From: Spirochaetales bacterium
Lineage (GTDB): Bacteria; Spirochaetota; Spirochaetia; Sphaerochaetales; Sphaerochaetaceae
NCBI GenBank assembly: GCA_012800465.1
Contig: JAAZJI010000258.1
Location: forward strand, 1-19,118
Direction: 5' to 3'
DNA: 19,118 bases
A program made the position numbers and the translations under genes. Of this stretch, positions 12,075 to 19,118 are shown piece after piece. Positions within the stretch are counted from its first letter, which is position 1. Each line of letters starts with the position of its first letter. The notes below the pieces were generated by a model. The model was not told the origin of the DNA. It made no database searches and worked only from the letters and a program-made list of their open reading frames with translations.

Positions 12075-14429
12075 GTGAATCTGCTACGAATCCATGCCTT
12101 GGAGGCGCACAACGTCGTTACGAAAGTGGGTTTGGAAAGGCTGCTGCGGATCCTTTCACCTGAGGAACAAAACGTTCTCGTCATCTCCTCTCTGGGCAAT
12201 GAAGCGTTGGACGTGACAGACCTCCTTCTTCTCGCCAAGGCCCGGGACGAGCGGTTGTGGTCGATGGCTGAAGCCCGGTTGAGCTCCTGGGAACATCTGG
12301 TCGAATCGGTCCTGGATGTGAGCAACTCCGTCGTCGCCACGATCAAAGAAGGGTTCGACAATATCGAGGATCTTCTTCGGTCGGTGTGGCTCGTCGGGGA
12401 GGTCGGCGACGACGTATATCTCTACGTCAAGAAACTTTCCGCCTCCTGGGTCGCCCTTATCGTCCATTCCTTCCTCCAGAGGTCCGAGATTCAAAGCGGA
12501 TATCTGGAATACAGTACCGTAGGAACGCGTGTGGATCAGGCGGTGACCGTGGTCTATTGTGAAGAAGGGGAGAAGAGAAGCGAATACGCCGCAGCGCTCC
12601 TGGCCGCCCGCCTCGGGGCAAGCGGGGTGACCTTCTGGAACTCCACCTCGCTTCTGAAAAGCGCCGATGACGGTGATGTGCCTTCCGCGCTCGTCATCCG
12701 CGCCCTCTCCTATGCCGAAGCGACGGAGCTTTCCTACTATGGGTCGCCGATCATCCACCCCCAGTCCCTCCTGCCCGCGATCGAAGCGGAGATCGAAGTG
12801 ACGCTCCGCTATTGGAACGCCGAGGATGATCCGGGAACGATCATCAGCAAAGAGGGCGACTTGAACAGCCCGTACAAGGTGAAGGGATTCTCGACGATCC
12901 GGAACGTCGCCCTGGTGAACGTCGAGGGGGTGGGGATGAGCGGCGTGGTGGGAATCTCCGCCCGCCTCTTCAGCGCGATCCGCAACGCGAACATCTCCGT
13001 CATCCTGATCAGCCAGGGATCCAGCGAATATTCGATCTGTTTCGCCGTCTATCAGGATCAGATGGAAGAAGCGGTCCGCGTCGCCCGGCTCGAGTTCAAA
13101 GAGGAGCTTGAGAATAAGAAGATCCACAGCATCGAAGGGCACGGAAATCTGGCGATTCTCGCCGCCGTGGGACGGAAGATGAGCGGCCAACGGGGAATCG
13201 CCGGAAACTTCTTCTCCTCTTTGGGGAGGGCGGGGGTAAACGTCGTTGCGATCGCCCAGGGGTCCTCGGAGACCAACATCTCGGCGGTCATCCTCCAGGA
13301 TGATGTCAGACGGGCTCTTCGAGCTCTCCACGCCCGATTCTTCCTTTCCCGCCAGACGCTCTCCGTCGGCTTGCTCGGACCGGGGTCGATCGGAAGCGAA
13401 CTGCTCTCCCAGATCGATGCCCAGCTTGTCCGCCTCCGCGAGCAGTTCGGCCTGGCGATCCACATCCGGGGAATCGCGAATTCGAAGAAGATGCTTCTTG
13501 ACGACGAGGGGATCGATCCGGGCAGCTGGAGGGAGCGCTTCGGGAAGGAGAGCGTCGATCTGGATCTGACGACCTTCGCCGCCCATATCAGCGCGACGTA
13601 CTTTCCCCACTCCCTGATCATCGACTGCTCGACGAGCAGCGAACTGGCCGGCCGCTACGTCGGATGGCTGAAAGACCGGATCCACGTCATCACGCCCAAC
13701 AAGAAAGCGGGAACCGCCGAGTACTCCTACTACAAGGAGCTGATGGACGCATGCCTGTCCACCGGCAGCCGATTCCTCTATGAAACGACGGTGGGGGCGG
13801 GGCTTCCGGTCATCTGGACCCTGAAAGACCTGGTGCAGACCGGCGACCATGTCCACCGGATCGAAGGGATGCTCAGCGGAACCCTCGCCTGGCTCTTCTC
13901 CACCTATGACGGATCGGTTCCGTTCTCCGCCCTGGTCCGCCGGGCGAAGGAGATGGGATATACCGAACCCGATCCCCGGGACGATCTTTCGGGAATGGAC
14001 GTGGGAAGAAAAACGGTTATTCTCGCCCGCGAGCTGGGCGTCAAGATCGAAGTGGCCGATGTTCCCATTCAAAGCCTCGTTCCCGAGTCCCTTGAAGGGA
14101 TCGGTCTGGACGAGTTCATGGATCGGCTGGAGGAGATCGACCCGATCATCGAACAAGCGTACAAGACGGCTCGTTCGAAGGGTGAATACCTTCGCTATGT
14201 CGGAACGGTGGATGAAGAGGGGAACTGCGAAGCCCGCCTCGGTTCATTCGGACCGGACCATCCCTTCAGCCAGGCGACGGGGACGGACAACGTGATTCTG
14301 TTCGTCACCGATCGCTATCGGACCCAGCCGCTTGTGATCAAAGGCCCGGGGGCGGGCAGGGAAGTGACCGCAGGAGGGGTGTTCAGCGACATTCTTCGCC
14401 TCTCATCCTACCTGGGCGCCCGAATCTAG
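12075..14429 (+). CDS. thrA: ThrA-type protein: degenerate aspartate kinase domain fused to homoserine dehydrogenase
   Basis: 784 residues, laid out like E. coli ThrA. GTG 12075 follows GGAGGTGA by 6 nt. The homoserine dehydrogenase part looks active: NAD(P) loop GPGSIG (435-440), TPNKKA (540-545), ETTVGAGLP, and GYTEPDPRDDLSGMDVGRK (628-646) with Asp642 and Lys646 as catalytic residues. Two ACT domains (about 278-345 and 357-410) keep Gln314 and Gln395, the positions that bind threonine in plant AK-HSDH. The kinase part (1-270) lacks all catalytic motifs: KFGGTS is RIHALE (5-10), GRxGSDY is EEGEKRSEY (163-171), and TDVDGVYTCDPR is replaced around 188-203. It therefore probably makes homoserine from aspartate semialdehyde under threonine control but does not phosphorylate aspartate. 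It is in an operon with thrC, 11 nt downstream. Confidence 0.93.
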   Translation: MNLLRIHALEAHNVVTKVGLERLLRILSPEEQNVLVISSLGNEALDVTDLLLLAKARDERLWSMAEARLSSWEHLVESVLDVSNSVVATIKEGFDNIEDLLRSVWLVGEVGDDVYLYVKKLSASWVALIVHSFLQRSEIQSGYLEYSTVGTRVDQAVTVVYCEEGEKRSEYAAALLAARLGASGVTFWNSTSLLKSADDGDVPSALVIRALSYAEATELSYYGSPIIHPQSLLPAIEAEIEVTLRYWNAEDDPGTIISKEGDLNSPYKVKGFSTIRNVALVNVEGVGMSGVVGISARLFSAIRNANISVILISQGSSEYSICFAVYQDQMEEAVRVARLEFKEELENKKIHSIEGHGNLAILAAVGRKMSGQRGIAGNFFSSLGRAGVNVVAIAQGSSETNISAVILQDDVRRALRALHARFFLSRQTLSVGLLGPGSIGSELLSQIDAQLVRLREQFGLAIHIRGIANSKKMLLDDEGIDPGSWRERFGKESVDLDLTTFAAHISATYFPHSLIIDCSTSSELAGRYVGWLKDRIHVITPNKKAGTAEYSYYKELMDACLSTGSRFLYETTVGAGLPVIWTLKDLVQTGDHVHRIEGMLSGTLAWLFSTYDGSVPFSALVRRAKEMGYTEPDPRDDLSGMDVGRKTVILARELGVKIEVADVPIQSLVPESLEGIGLDEFMDRLEEIDPIIEQAYKTARSKGEYLRYVGTVDEEGNCEARLGSFGPDHPFSQATGTDNVILFVTDRYRTQPLVIKGPGAGREVTAGGVFSDILRLSSYLGARI

Positions 14430-14440
14430 GAGAACGGACG

Positions 14441-15709
14441 ATGAAGTTCATTTCAACGCGCGGCAATGCCGAACCGGTTGGAGCAAGCCGGGCGATCATG
14501 CAGGGCTTGGCCCCGGATGGGGGGCTCTACATCCCCGAATCCTTTCCATCCCTTGCACACCTGGATATCCACGAGATCTCCTCCTATCCCGAGCTCGCCT
14601 ATGAAGTGCTCGCCCCCTTCTTTGAAGGCGATCCGCTTGCCCCCCATCTGGCCGAGATCTGCGTCAACGCGTTCACCTTTCCCGCACCCCTCGTTCAACC
14701 GGAGGAGGGACGGTTCATCCTCGAGCTGTTCCATGGACCCACTGCGGCGTTCAAGGATTTCGGGGCGCGGTTTCTGGCGTACTCGATGGAACGGCTGCTG
14801 CAGCTTCAAGAGCGGAAGCTCACGATTCTGGTCGCCACCAGCGGTGATACCGGCGGGGCGGTCGCCGCGGCGTTCGCCGGTCGAAAAGGGATCGATGTCA
14901 AAGTGCTCTTTCCGAAGAATCGGGTGAGTGCGCGCCAGCAGCACCAGCTGACCTGCTGGGGCGGAAACATCGAAGCGTATGAGGTCGACGGCTCCTTCGA
15001 TGATTGCCAGGCGATGGTCAAAGCCGCCTTCATGGACGAGAAGATCAGCAGGCGGTGGGGCCTGTCCAGCGCCAATTCGATCAACCTCGGACGGCTTCTC
15101 CCTCAGATGGTCTATTACGTCTACGGCGCTGTCCGGGTCCGGGCGGCGAGTGGCAAGAAGCCCCACTTCATCATTCCCAGCGGAAACGTGGGCAACAGCT
15201 GCGGGGCGTACTGGGCGAAGACGATGGGCGCTCCGATCGAATCGATCACCCTTGCCCTGAACGCCAACCGGACGATCGTCGACTACCTGCAAAGCGGCGA
15301 GTATGTCCCCCGCGTTTCAATCGAGACCCTGGCCAACGCGATGGATGTCGGCTCTCCGAGCAACATGGAACGGCTTTTCGCTCTCTTTGGAGATCTGGCG
15401 ACGATGCGTCTGAACGTGAGCGCCCACAGCGTCGACGATCCGGCGATTCGGCAGACGATCAAGGAAGTGTATGAGCAGTATCGGTACATCATCTGCCCCC
15501 ATACCGCCACCGGAGTGCGGGTCCAAAAGGATTTCGTCTCGGAATCCCCTTCGATCGTGGTCAGCACCGCCCACCCGGCGAAGTTTGAAACGGTGGTCGA
15601 GCCCCTCATCGGTCACGTCCTTGAAGTGCCGCCCGCTCTTGAAGCGATCCTGAAAAGAGAGACGCACCATACATCGATCGGGACCGACTACCTCGAGCTG
15701 TTTCAGTAG
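14441..15709 (+). CDS. thrC: Threonine synthase (PLP-dependent)
   Basis: This 422-residue protein converts O-phosphohomoserine to threonine and phosphate. The N-terminal STRGNAEPVGASRAIMQGL and DGGLYIPE are typical. The PLP lysine is Lys105 in FHGPTAAFKDFGARF. VATSGDTGGA (131-140), the phosphate-binding PSGNVGN (246-252) and STAHPAKF (375-382) are all present. Its length fits the E. coli-like class. The ATG at 14441 follows AGGAG by 8 nt; this site overlaps the stop codon of the upstream thrA gene, so translation is probably coupled. Homoserine kinase (thrB) is not next to it and must be elsewhere. Its last 7 nt overlap the end of the converging galactokinase-type gene. Confidence 0.97.
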   Translation: MKFISTRGNAEPVGASRAIMQGLAPDGGLYIPESFPSLAHLDIHEISSYPELAYEVLAPFFEGDPLAPHLAEICVNAFTFPAPLVQPEEGRFILELFHGPTAAFKDFGARFLAYSMERLLQLQERKLTILVATSGDTGGAVAAAFAGRKGIDVKVLFPKNRVSARQQHQLTCWGGNIEAYEVDGSFDDCQAMVKAAFMDEKISRRWGLSSANSINLGRLLPQMVYYVYGAVRVRAASGKKPHFIIPSGNVGNSCGAYWAKTMGAPIESITLALNANRTIVDYLQSGEYVPRVSIETLANAMDVGSPSNMERLFALFGDLATMRLNVSAHSVDDPAIRQTIKEVYEQYRYIICPHTATGVRVQKDFVSESPSIVVSTAHPAKFETVVEPLIGHVLEVPPALEAILKRETHHTSIGTDYLELFQ

Positions 15710-16974
15710 ATCAGCGCGGTGGTCGGCGCCCTCCGGATCGCAAGGGCGGTTACGCTGCCCTCACCGAAGACCTTCTCCATCCGCTTGGTAAACCGATCGA
15801 ACAGAGCGATCGGCACATAGGCTTGTATCGTTCCTGCGAATCCACCGCCGTGGACGCGCACCGCTCCCCGGCCTTGGAGAATCCGCTTGCCGAGGGCGAT
15901 CGCCAAACTGAGGCCCTGCTCGGTCGGGTCGATTGAAGGGTAGAGGTTCTGCAGGAAGCAGAAGGAGGATTCGCCGCTTTCGTTCACCAATTCCAGATAG
16001 CGTTTCATGTCATCCGCTTTGAGGGCCTCAAGCATCTTTTCAACCCGTTTGTTCTCTTCAAAGAAATGGAGGGCCCGGAGGATCGAACGGTCGTTCTGCA
16101 ACGAGGAGCGAAGATCGGGCAGCTCGGATAGAAACCGTTCTTCGGAAACGAATCGCAGGTTTTCTTCGCCGAAGAAGGCGGCGACGGCGCGCATCTCGAT
16201 CGGAACGGAGGCGTACTCGTGGGTGAGGTCGGCGTGGTTTCCTCCCGTGTCGACGATGACCAGCCGATATCCTTTTTCTTCAAAGGAGCAGGAAACCTCT
16301 TGAATCTTCGGTATCTGATGCTTGAAGTCGATGCCGATGATTCCTCCATAGGCACAGGCAAGCTGGTCCATCAGTCCGGAAGGTTTACCGAAGTAGGTGT
16401 TCTCGGCGAACTGCCCGATCTGCGCCAAGTCGACCGGATCCAGAAGATCGTCGTTGTACAGGTGGTTGAAGATCGTTCCGCACAGCACCTCGATCGCCGC
16501 CGAGGAGGAGAGGCCGGAGCCTTTCAGCACCCTGCTCGAGGTGTTGGCATCAAAGCCGCCGATCGCCAAGTCGCGTTCCTTGAATGCGAACGCGATGCCC
16601 CGGACCAAGCTTTCGGTGGTGTTGTATTCCTCTCTCCTGACCTCCAGATCATTCAGATCCACCGTGACCGGAGGATATCCTTCGCTGATGATTGTAACGA
16701 CCGAATCATCTCGTTTCGTAACGGCGGCGATCGTATCAAGATCGATCGTAGCGGCGATCACCCGTCCCTTGTTGTGGTCGGTATGGTTGCCGCCAAGCTC
16801 GCTGCGCCCGGCGGTGGAGAAGAGGACCGGATCATCTTCGGAAAACAGCTTGGCATGGGTTTCGATCAGGGCCTGATATCGCCGGTCGTGCTCCGCTTCG
16901 TCATATATGTTCCCATAGAATTCCGGATACCGCAGGTGCAGCGCACCGCGCTGGATGTCACGTATCGTCGCCAT
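15703..16974 (-). CDS. galK: Galactokinase-type GHMP sugar kinase
   Basis: This is a 423-residue protein. I chose the ATG at 16974 because GGAGG lies 6 nt upstream; the frame extends 18 codons further without a better site. GHMP motifs are in order: AGRSELGGNHTDHNKG (55-70), the ATP loop GSGLSSSAA (152-160), the likely catalytic Asp203 in GLMDQ, and HGGGFAGT (375-382). Classical galactokinases have GR-x-N-x-IGEH-x-DY in the first motif. Here it is GRSELGGNHTDH, the variant seen in many clostridial and spirochaetal proteins annotated as galactokinase. The substrate is probably galactose, forming galactose 1-phosphate, but a related sugar or uronic acid is possible. It lies 28 nt downstream of the recQ-like gene, probably in one transcript. 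Confidence 0.88.
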   Translation of the reverse strand: MATIRDIQRGALHLRYPEFYGNIYDEAEHDRRYQALIETHAKLFSEDDPVLFSTAGRSELGGNHTDHNKGRVIAATIDLDTIAAVTKRDDSVVTIISEGYPPVTVDLNDLEVRREEYNTTESLVRGIAFAFKERDLAIGGFDANTSSRVLKGSGLSSSAAIEVLCGTIFNHLYNDDLLDPVDLAQIGQFAENTYFGKPSGLMDQLACAYGGIIGIDFKHQIPKIQEVSCSFEEKGYRLVIVDTGGNHADLTHEYASVPIEMRAVAAFFGEENLRFVSEERFLSELPDLRSSLQNDRSILRALHFFEENKRVEKMLEALKADDMKRYLELVNESGESSFCFLQNLYPSIDPTEQGLSLAIALGKRILQGRGAVRVHGGGFAGTIQAYVPIALFDRFTKRMEKVFGEGSVTALAIRRAPTTALIY

Positions 16975-17002
16975 GCCGACCCTCCTTCGTTCGTAAAAAA
17001 CT

Positions 17003-18418
17003 CTATCGGTCCCTCCCTCCCTTGTCAATCTGAGGCAGGAGGATCATTTTTCCTTTCAAGAAGGGTGGTTGAAGGATTCTTCCTTCTTGGACAAGGGTGT
17101 TGACCGCCTCCTCGATCTCCCGGATCCGCCAGGTGGACAGCGAGCCGGAATAGAGAACACGGGCATCCTTTTTTTGCAGCGTCAAGGCAAGCGTATAGGG
17201 GGTGTACTTCAGCGGATTGAAGAGAATGGTGCGGAGGATCGGCCGTTCGCCCTCTCTGCGAAGAATCCGGTGGTTCAGACAGACGCCACAGCCGAAGCAG
17301 TGCTCGAGCTCTTCATCGATCAGCGAAAGCAGGAGTGAGCGGTAGCATTGTTTGTGTTGGTTGAAGATCGGAAAGAGGTTTGAAGACCGGTCGGCTTCAT
17401 TGATCAGGACGATCGATCGAGCCGGCAGGCCATCCCGTCCCGCCCGTCCGCTCTCCTGCAGAAACGCAAGGGCGTCGGAGGGTGGGGAATGATGGATCAC
17501 CGTCCTGATGTCCTTCTTGTCCATCCCCATCCCGTAGGCGTTCGTAGCAAAGAGCACCCCGTCGGGATGATGGAAATACCATGACTCAATCATGTGCCTG
17601 GCATCCTTTGGAAGGCCGGCATGGTAATGCCGGATATCGAGGGCTGGATCGGAGAAGCGGCAATAGCGGGCAAGCCGCTCTGTAAGAGCGCGGGTCGGGG
17701 CGAACACGATTGCCGGCCGGGCCGAGGGATCGCGCAGGAGGGTGGTGATGGCGCGGGACTTTGAAAGGGCGGGATAGGAAAAGTAGGAAATGGTTTCCCG
17801 GTCGCTCGATCCACGGATGAGGTGAGCCGGCTTTCCGGTGAAAAAGACGGTGTTCAGCAGATCGATGACCGCATCATCGGCGGTGGCGGTAAAGCACAGG
17901 GTTTGTCTCGGCCGAAGATGGGCGACGAGGGAGCTGAGCGTCCTCAGCGCCGGTCGAAACGAGGAGCCCCAGCGGTCGATCGTATGCGCCTCATCGATGA
18001 CGATCATCGAGACGGGGATGTGCAGCAGGGCGGAGAGCACACGAGGATTCGCCAACGTTTCAGCGTTGGTGACAAGGGCGCGAACGTTCGCAAGATTGGA
18101 AAGGATCTTCTTTCGCTCCTTCTTCGATTGCCCCCCTTTGAGGCAGAGGACGGGGATCTTCGCTTCTTCGAACCTCCGCACCTGATCACTCATCAAGGCC
18201 AAAAGAGGGTAGACGATAATGGTAAGACCGGAGACCACCAATGTGGGAAGCATGAAGCAGAGGCTTTTTCCGCTTCCGGTGGGCAGCGTCACAATCATCC
18301 CGGGGTGGGGGTTCTCCTTCTTGTCCTCTTCAAGAATCCGTTTGATCACCAGATATTGGAAGGGGCGCACCGCAGTGATGCCGAAATGTTCTCGCGCAAG
18401 AGAGGTGATGTGATCCAT
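17003..18418 (-). CDS. recQ: Short RecQ-family ATP-dependent DNA helicase
   Basis: This 471-residue SF2 helicase has N-terminal FGITAVRPFQ (the FRPxQ motif of RecQ), Walker A TGSGKS (47-52), PLLALMSDQV (71-80), DEAH (142-145) followed by the aromatic-loop equivalent TIDRWGSSFRP, TATA (177-180), ATNAYGMGMDK (291-301) and QESGRAGRDG (321-330). A reduced zinc-binding subdomain has Cys358, Cys374, Cys377 and Cys380. E. coli RecQ has about 609 residues. This one lacks the HRDC domain and has at most a short winged-helix region. ATG 18418 is the only sensible start: a TGA lies six codons upstream, although GGAG is only 1 nt away. It unwinds DNA during repair. It is grouped with the galactokinase-type gene downstream. 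Confidence 0.92.
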   Translation of the reverse strand: MDHITSLAREHFGITAVRPFQYLVIKRILEEDKKENPHPGMIVTLPTGSGKSLCFMLPTLVVSGLTIIVYPLLALMSDQVRRFEEAKIPVLCLKGGQSKKERKKILSNLANVRALVTNAETLANPRVLSALLHIPVSMIVIDEAHTIDRWGSSFRPALRTLSSLVAHLRPRQTLCFTATADDAVIDLLNTVFFTGKPAHLIRGSSDRETISYFSYPALSKSRAITTLLRDPSARPAIVFAPTRALTERLARYCRFSDPALDIRHYHAGLPKDARHMIESWYFHHPDGVLFATNAYGMGMDKKDIRTVIHHSPPSDALAFLQESGRAGRDGLPARSIVLINEADRSSNLFPIFNQHKQCYRSLLLSLIDEELEHCFGCGVCLNHRILRREGERPILRTILFNPLKYTPYTLALTLQKKDARVLYSGSLSTWRIREIEEAVNTLVQEGRILQPPFLKGKMILLPQIDKGGRDR

Positions 18419-18537
18419 ACTCCGTATTCGCGGTCAGGTGCGGATTTGCATCAGATCGGCAGAGGATGTCGTTTCGTGGAGCTACTCGGTCCGGTTGACG
18501 AAGCCCGCCTTCCTTCCGACGGTTTGTGCTTTACTTG
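18419..18537 (-). other. Gap upstream of recQ-like gene
   Basis: 119 nt between the end of the ADP-ribosylglycohydrolase-like gene and the recQ-like start. I see no convincing promoter or terminator, so read-through from the upstream gene is possible. Confidence 0.3.
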
Positions 18538-19118
18538 CTACTCCTCGTATCCACTCAGCTTCTTGCTTAAGGAATCGACGATCTTCTCGACGGTGAGCGT
18601 CTCCCGCCTGTAGAGCGTCTGCTTCTTGATCATCGCGTCCAGGGCCGAAGAGACGTGCAGTTCGGCGATCCAGGATTCGGGAAGATTTCCGAAAAGCGCC
18701 CCGGCGAGCCCGCCGTACAAGGCGCAGCGAAGGCGGGCCGATCCTCCACCCTTGGCGAGGGCGATCATCCCGTCCTCGAAGCCGGTGGCATGCTTCAGGG
18801 CGGAGAGGATCGCAAGAAGGGTGGGACGGAGGTGCAGAGTGTTGACCGCCTGCGGGTTGATGACCGCCTCCGAGTTTCTCGCTCCTTGGACAAGCGATTT
18901 CAGCTCGTCGCTCAGGGTCCGGCTTCTCAGCAAAAGGAGAAAGAGCTCGTCGACCGTTTCCGCTTCCCGGAGGATGAGGGCTTTGAGCGCTTGAGCATAG
19001 AGATCCGCCGCTTCCCGGACGATCGCATTGGCCGAGGTGAGGGCGGCTTCGTTTGCCGCGACCATCCTGGAGTCGGAACGTAGGGCGGAGAGGATGCCGC
19101 TTGTGTCGGATCGGCCCA
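18538..19118 (-). CDS. ADP-ribosylglycohydrolase-like protein, C-terminal part, 5' end outside window
   Basis: The frame is open to the right edge; about 192 residues are visible. The stretch from ATGFEDGMIALAKGG to LAGALFGNLPESWIAEL follows the C-terminal signature of ADP-ribosylglycohydrolases (DraG/ARH), including the AGALFG and P-x-x-W elements. The metal-binding GGDTDT of that family is here GGGSAR (residues 106-111 counted from the Met encoded at 19063-19065), so the binuclear metal site would be lost. The upstream segment, starting GRSDTSGILSALRSDSR, and the EAALTSANAIVREAADLYAQAL stretch are helical, as in the family. I read it as a divergent, possibly non-catalytic member. The family call rests on one region only. 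Confidence 0.6.
   Translation of the reverse strand, partial: GRSDTSGILSALRSDSRMVAANEAALTSANAIVREAADLYAQALKALILREAETVDELFLLLLRSRTLSDELKSLVQGARNSEAVINPQAVNTLHLRPTLLAILSALKHATGFEDGMIALAKGGGSARLRCALYGGLAGALFGNLPESWIAELHVSSALDAMIKKQTLYRRETLTVEKIVDSLSKKLSGYEE

Noticed and set aside
12156..14156. 666-codon open frame antisense to thrA
   Set aside because: The product is rich in Asp, Gly, Arg and His with no family resemblance. It is a known side effect of GC-rich codon use in the real gene on the other strand.
16219..18613. Plus-strand frames of 294 and 263 codons opposite the galactokinase-type and recQ-like genes
   Set aside because: Shadows of well-motivated minus-strand genes, with no protein-like motifs.

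Overview
The window reads as chromosome of a diderm bacterium. The supporting signs are a lipoprotein with a lipobox, a protein ending in an outer-membrane-barrel-like C terminus, and several signal-peptide proteins. I lean towards a spirochaete of the Sphaerochaeta type, but only weakly: this rests on overall protein flavour, not on a marker gene. GC content is uneven. The first 1.6 kb is AT-rich, and the rest, especially from 10.5 kb on, is GC-rich.

Left part (1-2.5 kb): the 3' part of a large gene coding a coiled-coil protein with a probable C-terminal beta-barrel, then a small unrecognised lipoprotein gene, then tRNA-Arg(TCT) on the minus strand with a clear promoter and intrinsic terminator.

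Middle part (2.6-10.4 kb): four tandem plus-strand paralogues coding secreted, beta-rich, Tyr/Lys/Trp-rich proteins I cannot assign to a named family. The first three have signal peptide + two ~200-residue repeats + a ~155-residue C-terminal domain; the fourth has one repeat. Each gene has its own TTGACA promoter element. The first three also share an inverted repeat at a fixed distance from the promoter and the GTG start. The array lies between tRNA-Arg(TCT) and tRNA-Pro(TGG) and is the best candidate here for an undescribed surface or adhesin-like system.

Right part (10.5-19.1 kb): housekeeping genes. nth (endonuclease III) is followed by a converging small hypothetical gene. rpmB (ribosomal protein bL28) sits behind a strikingly structured 5' leader. 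Then come a ThrA-type protein and thrC, which together cover homoserine formation and the last step of threonine synthesis. The aspartate kinase part of the ThrA-type protein has lost its catalytic motifs, while its two ACT domains and homoserine dehydrogenase part look intact. On the minus strand follow a gene resembling ADP-ribosylglycohydrolases (cut by the window edge), a short RecQ-type helicase, and a galactokinase-type GHMP kinase. The last two are 28 nt apart and probably co-transcribed, and the galactokinase gene overlaps the end of thrC by 7 nt.
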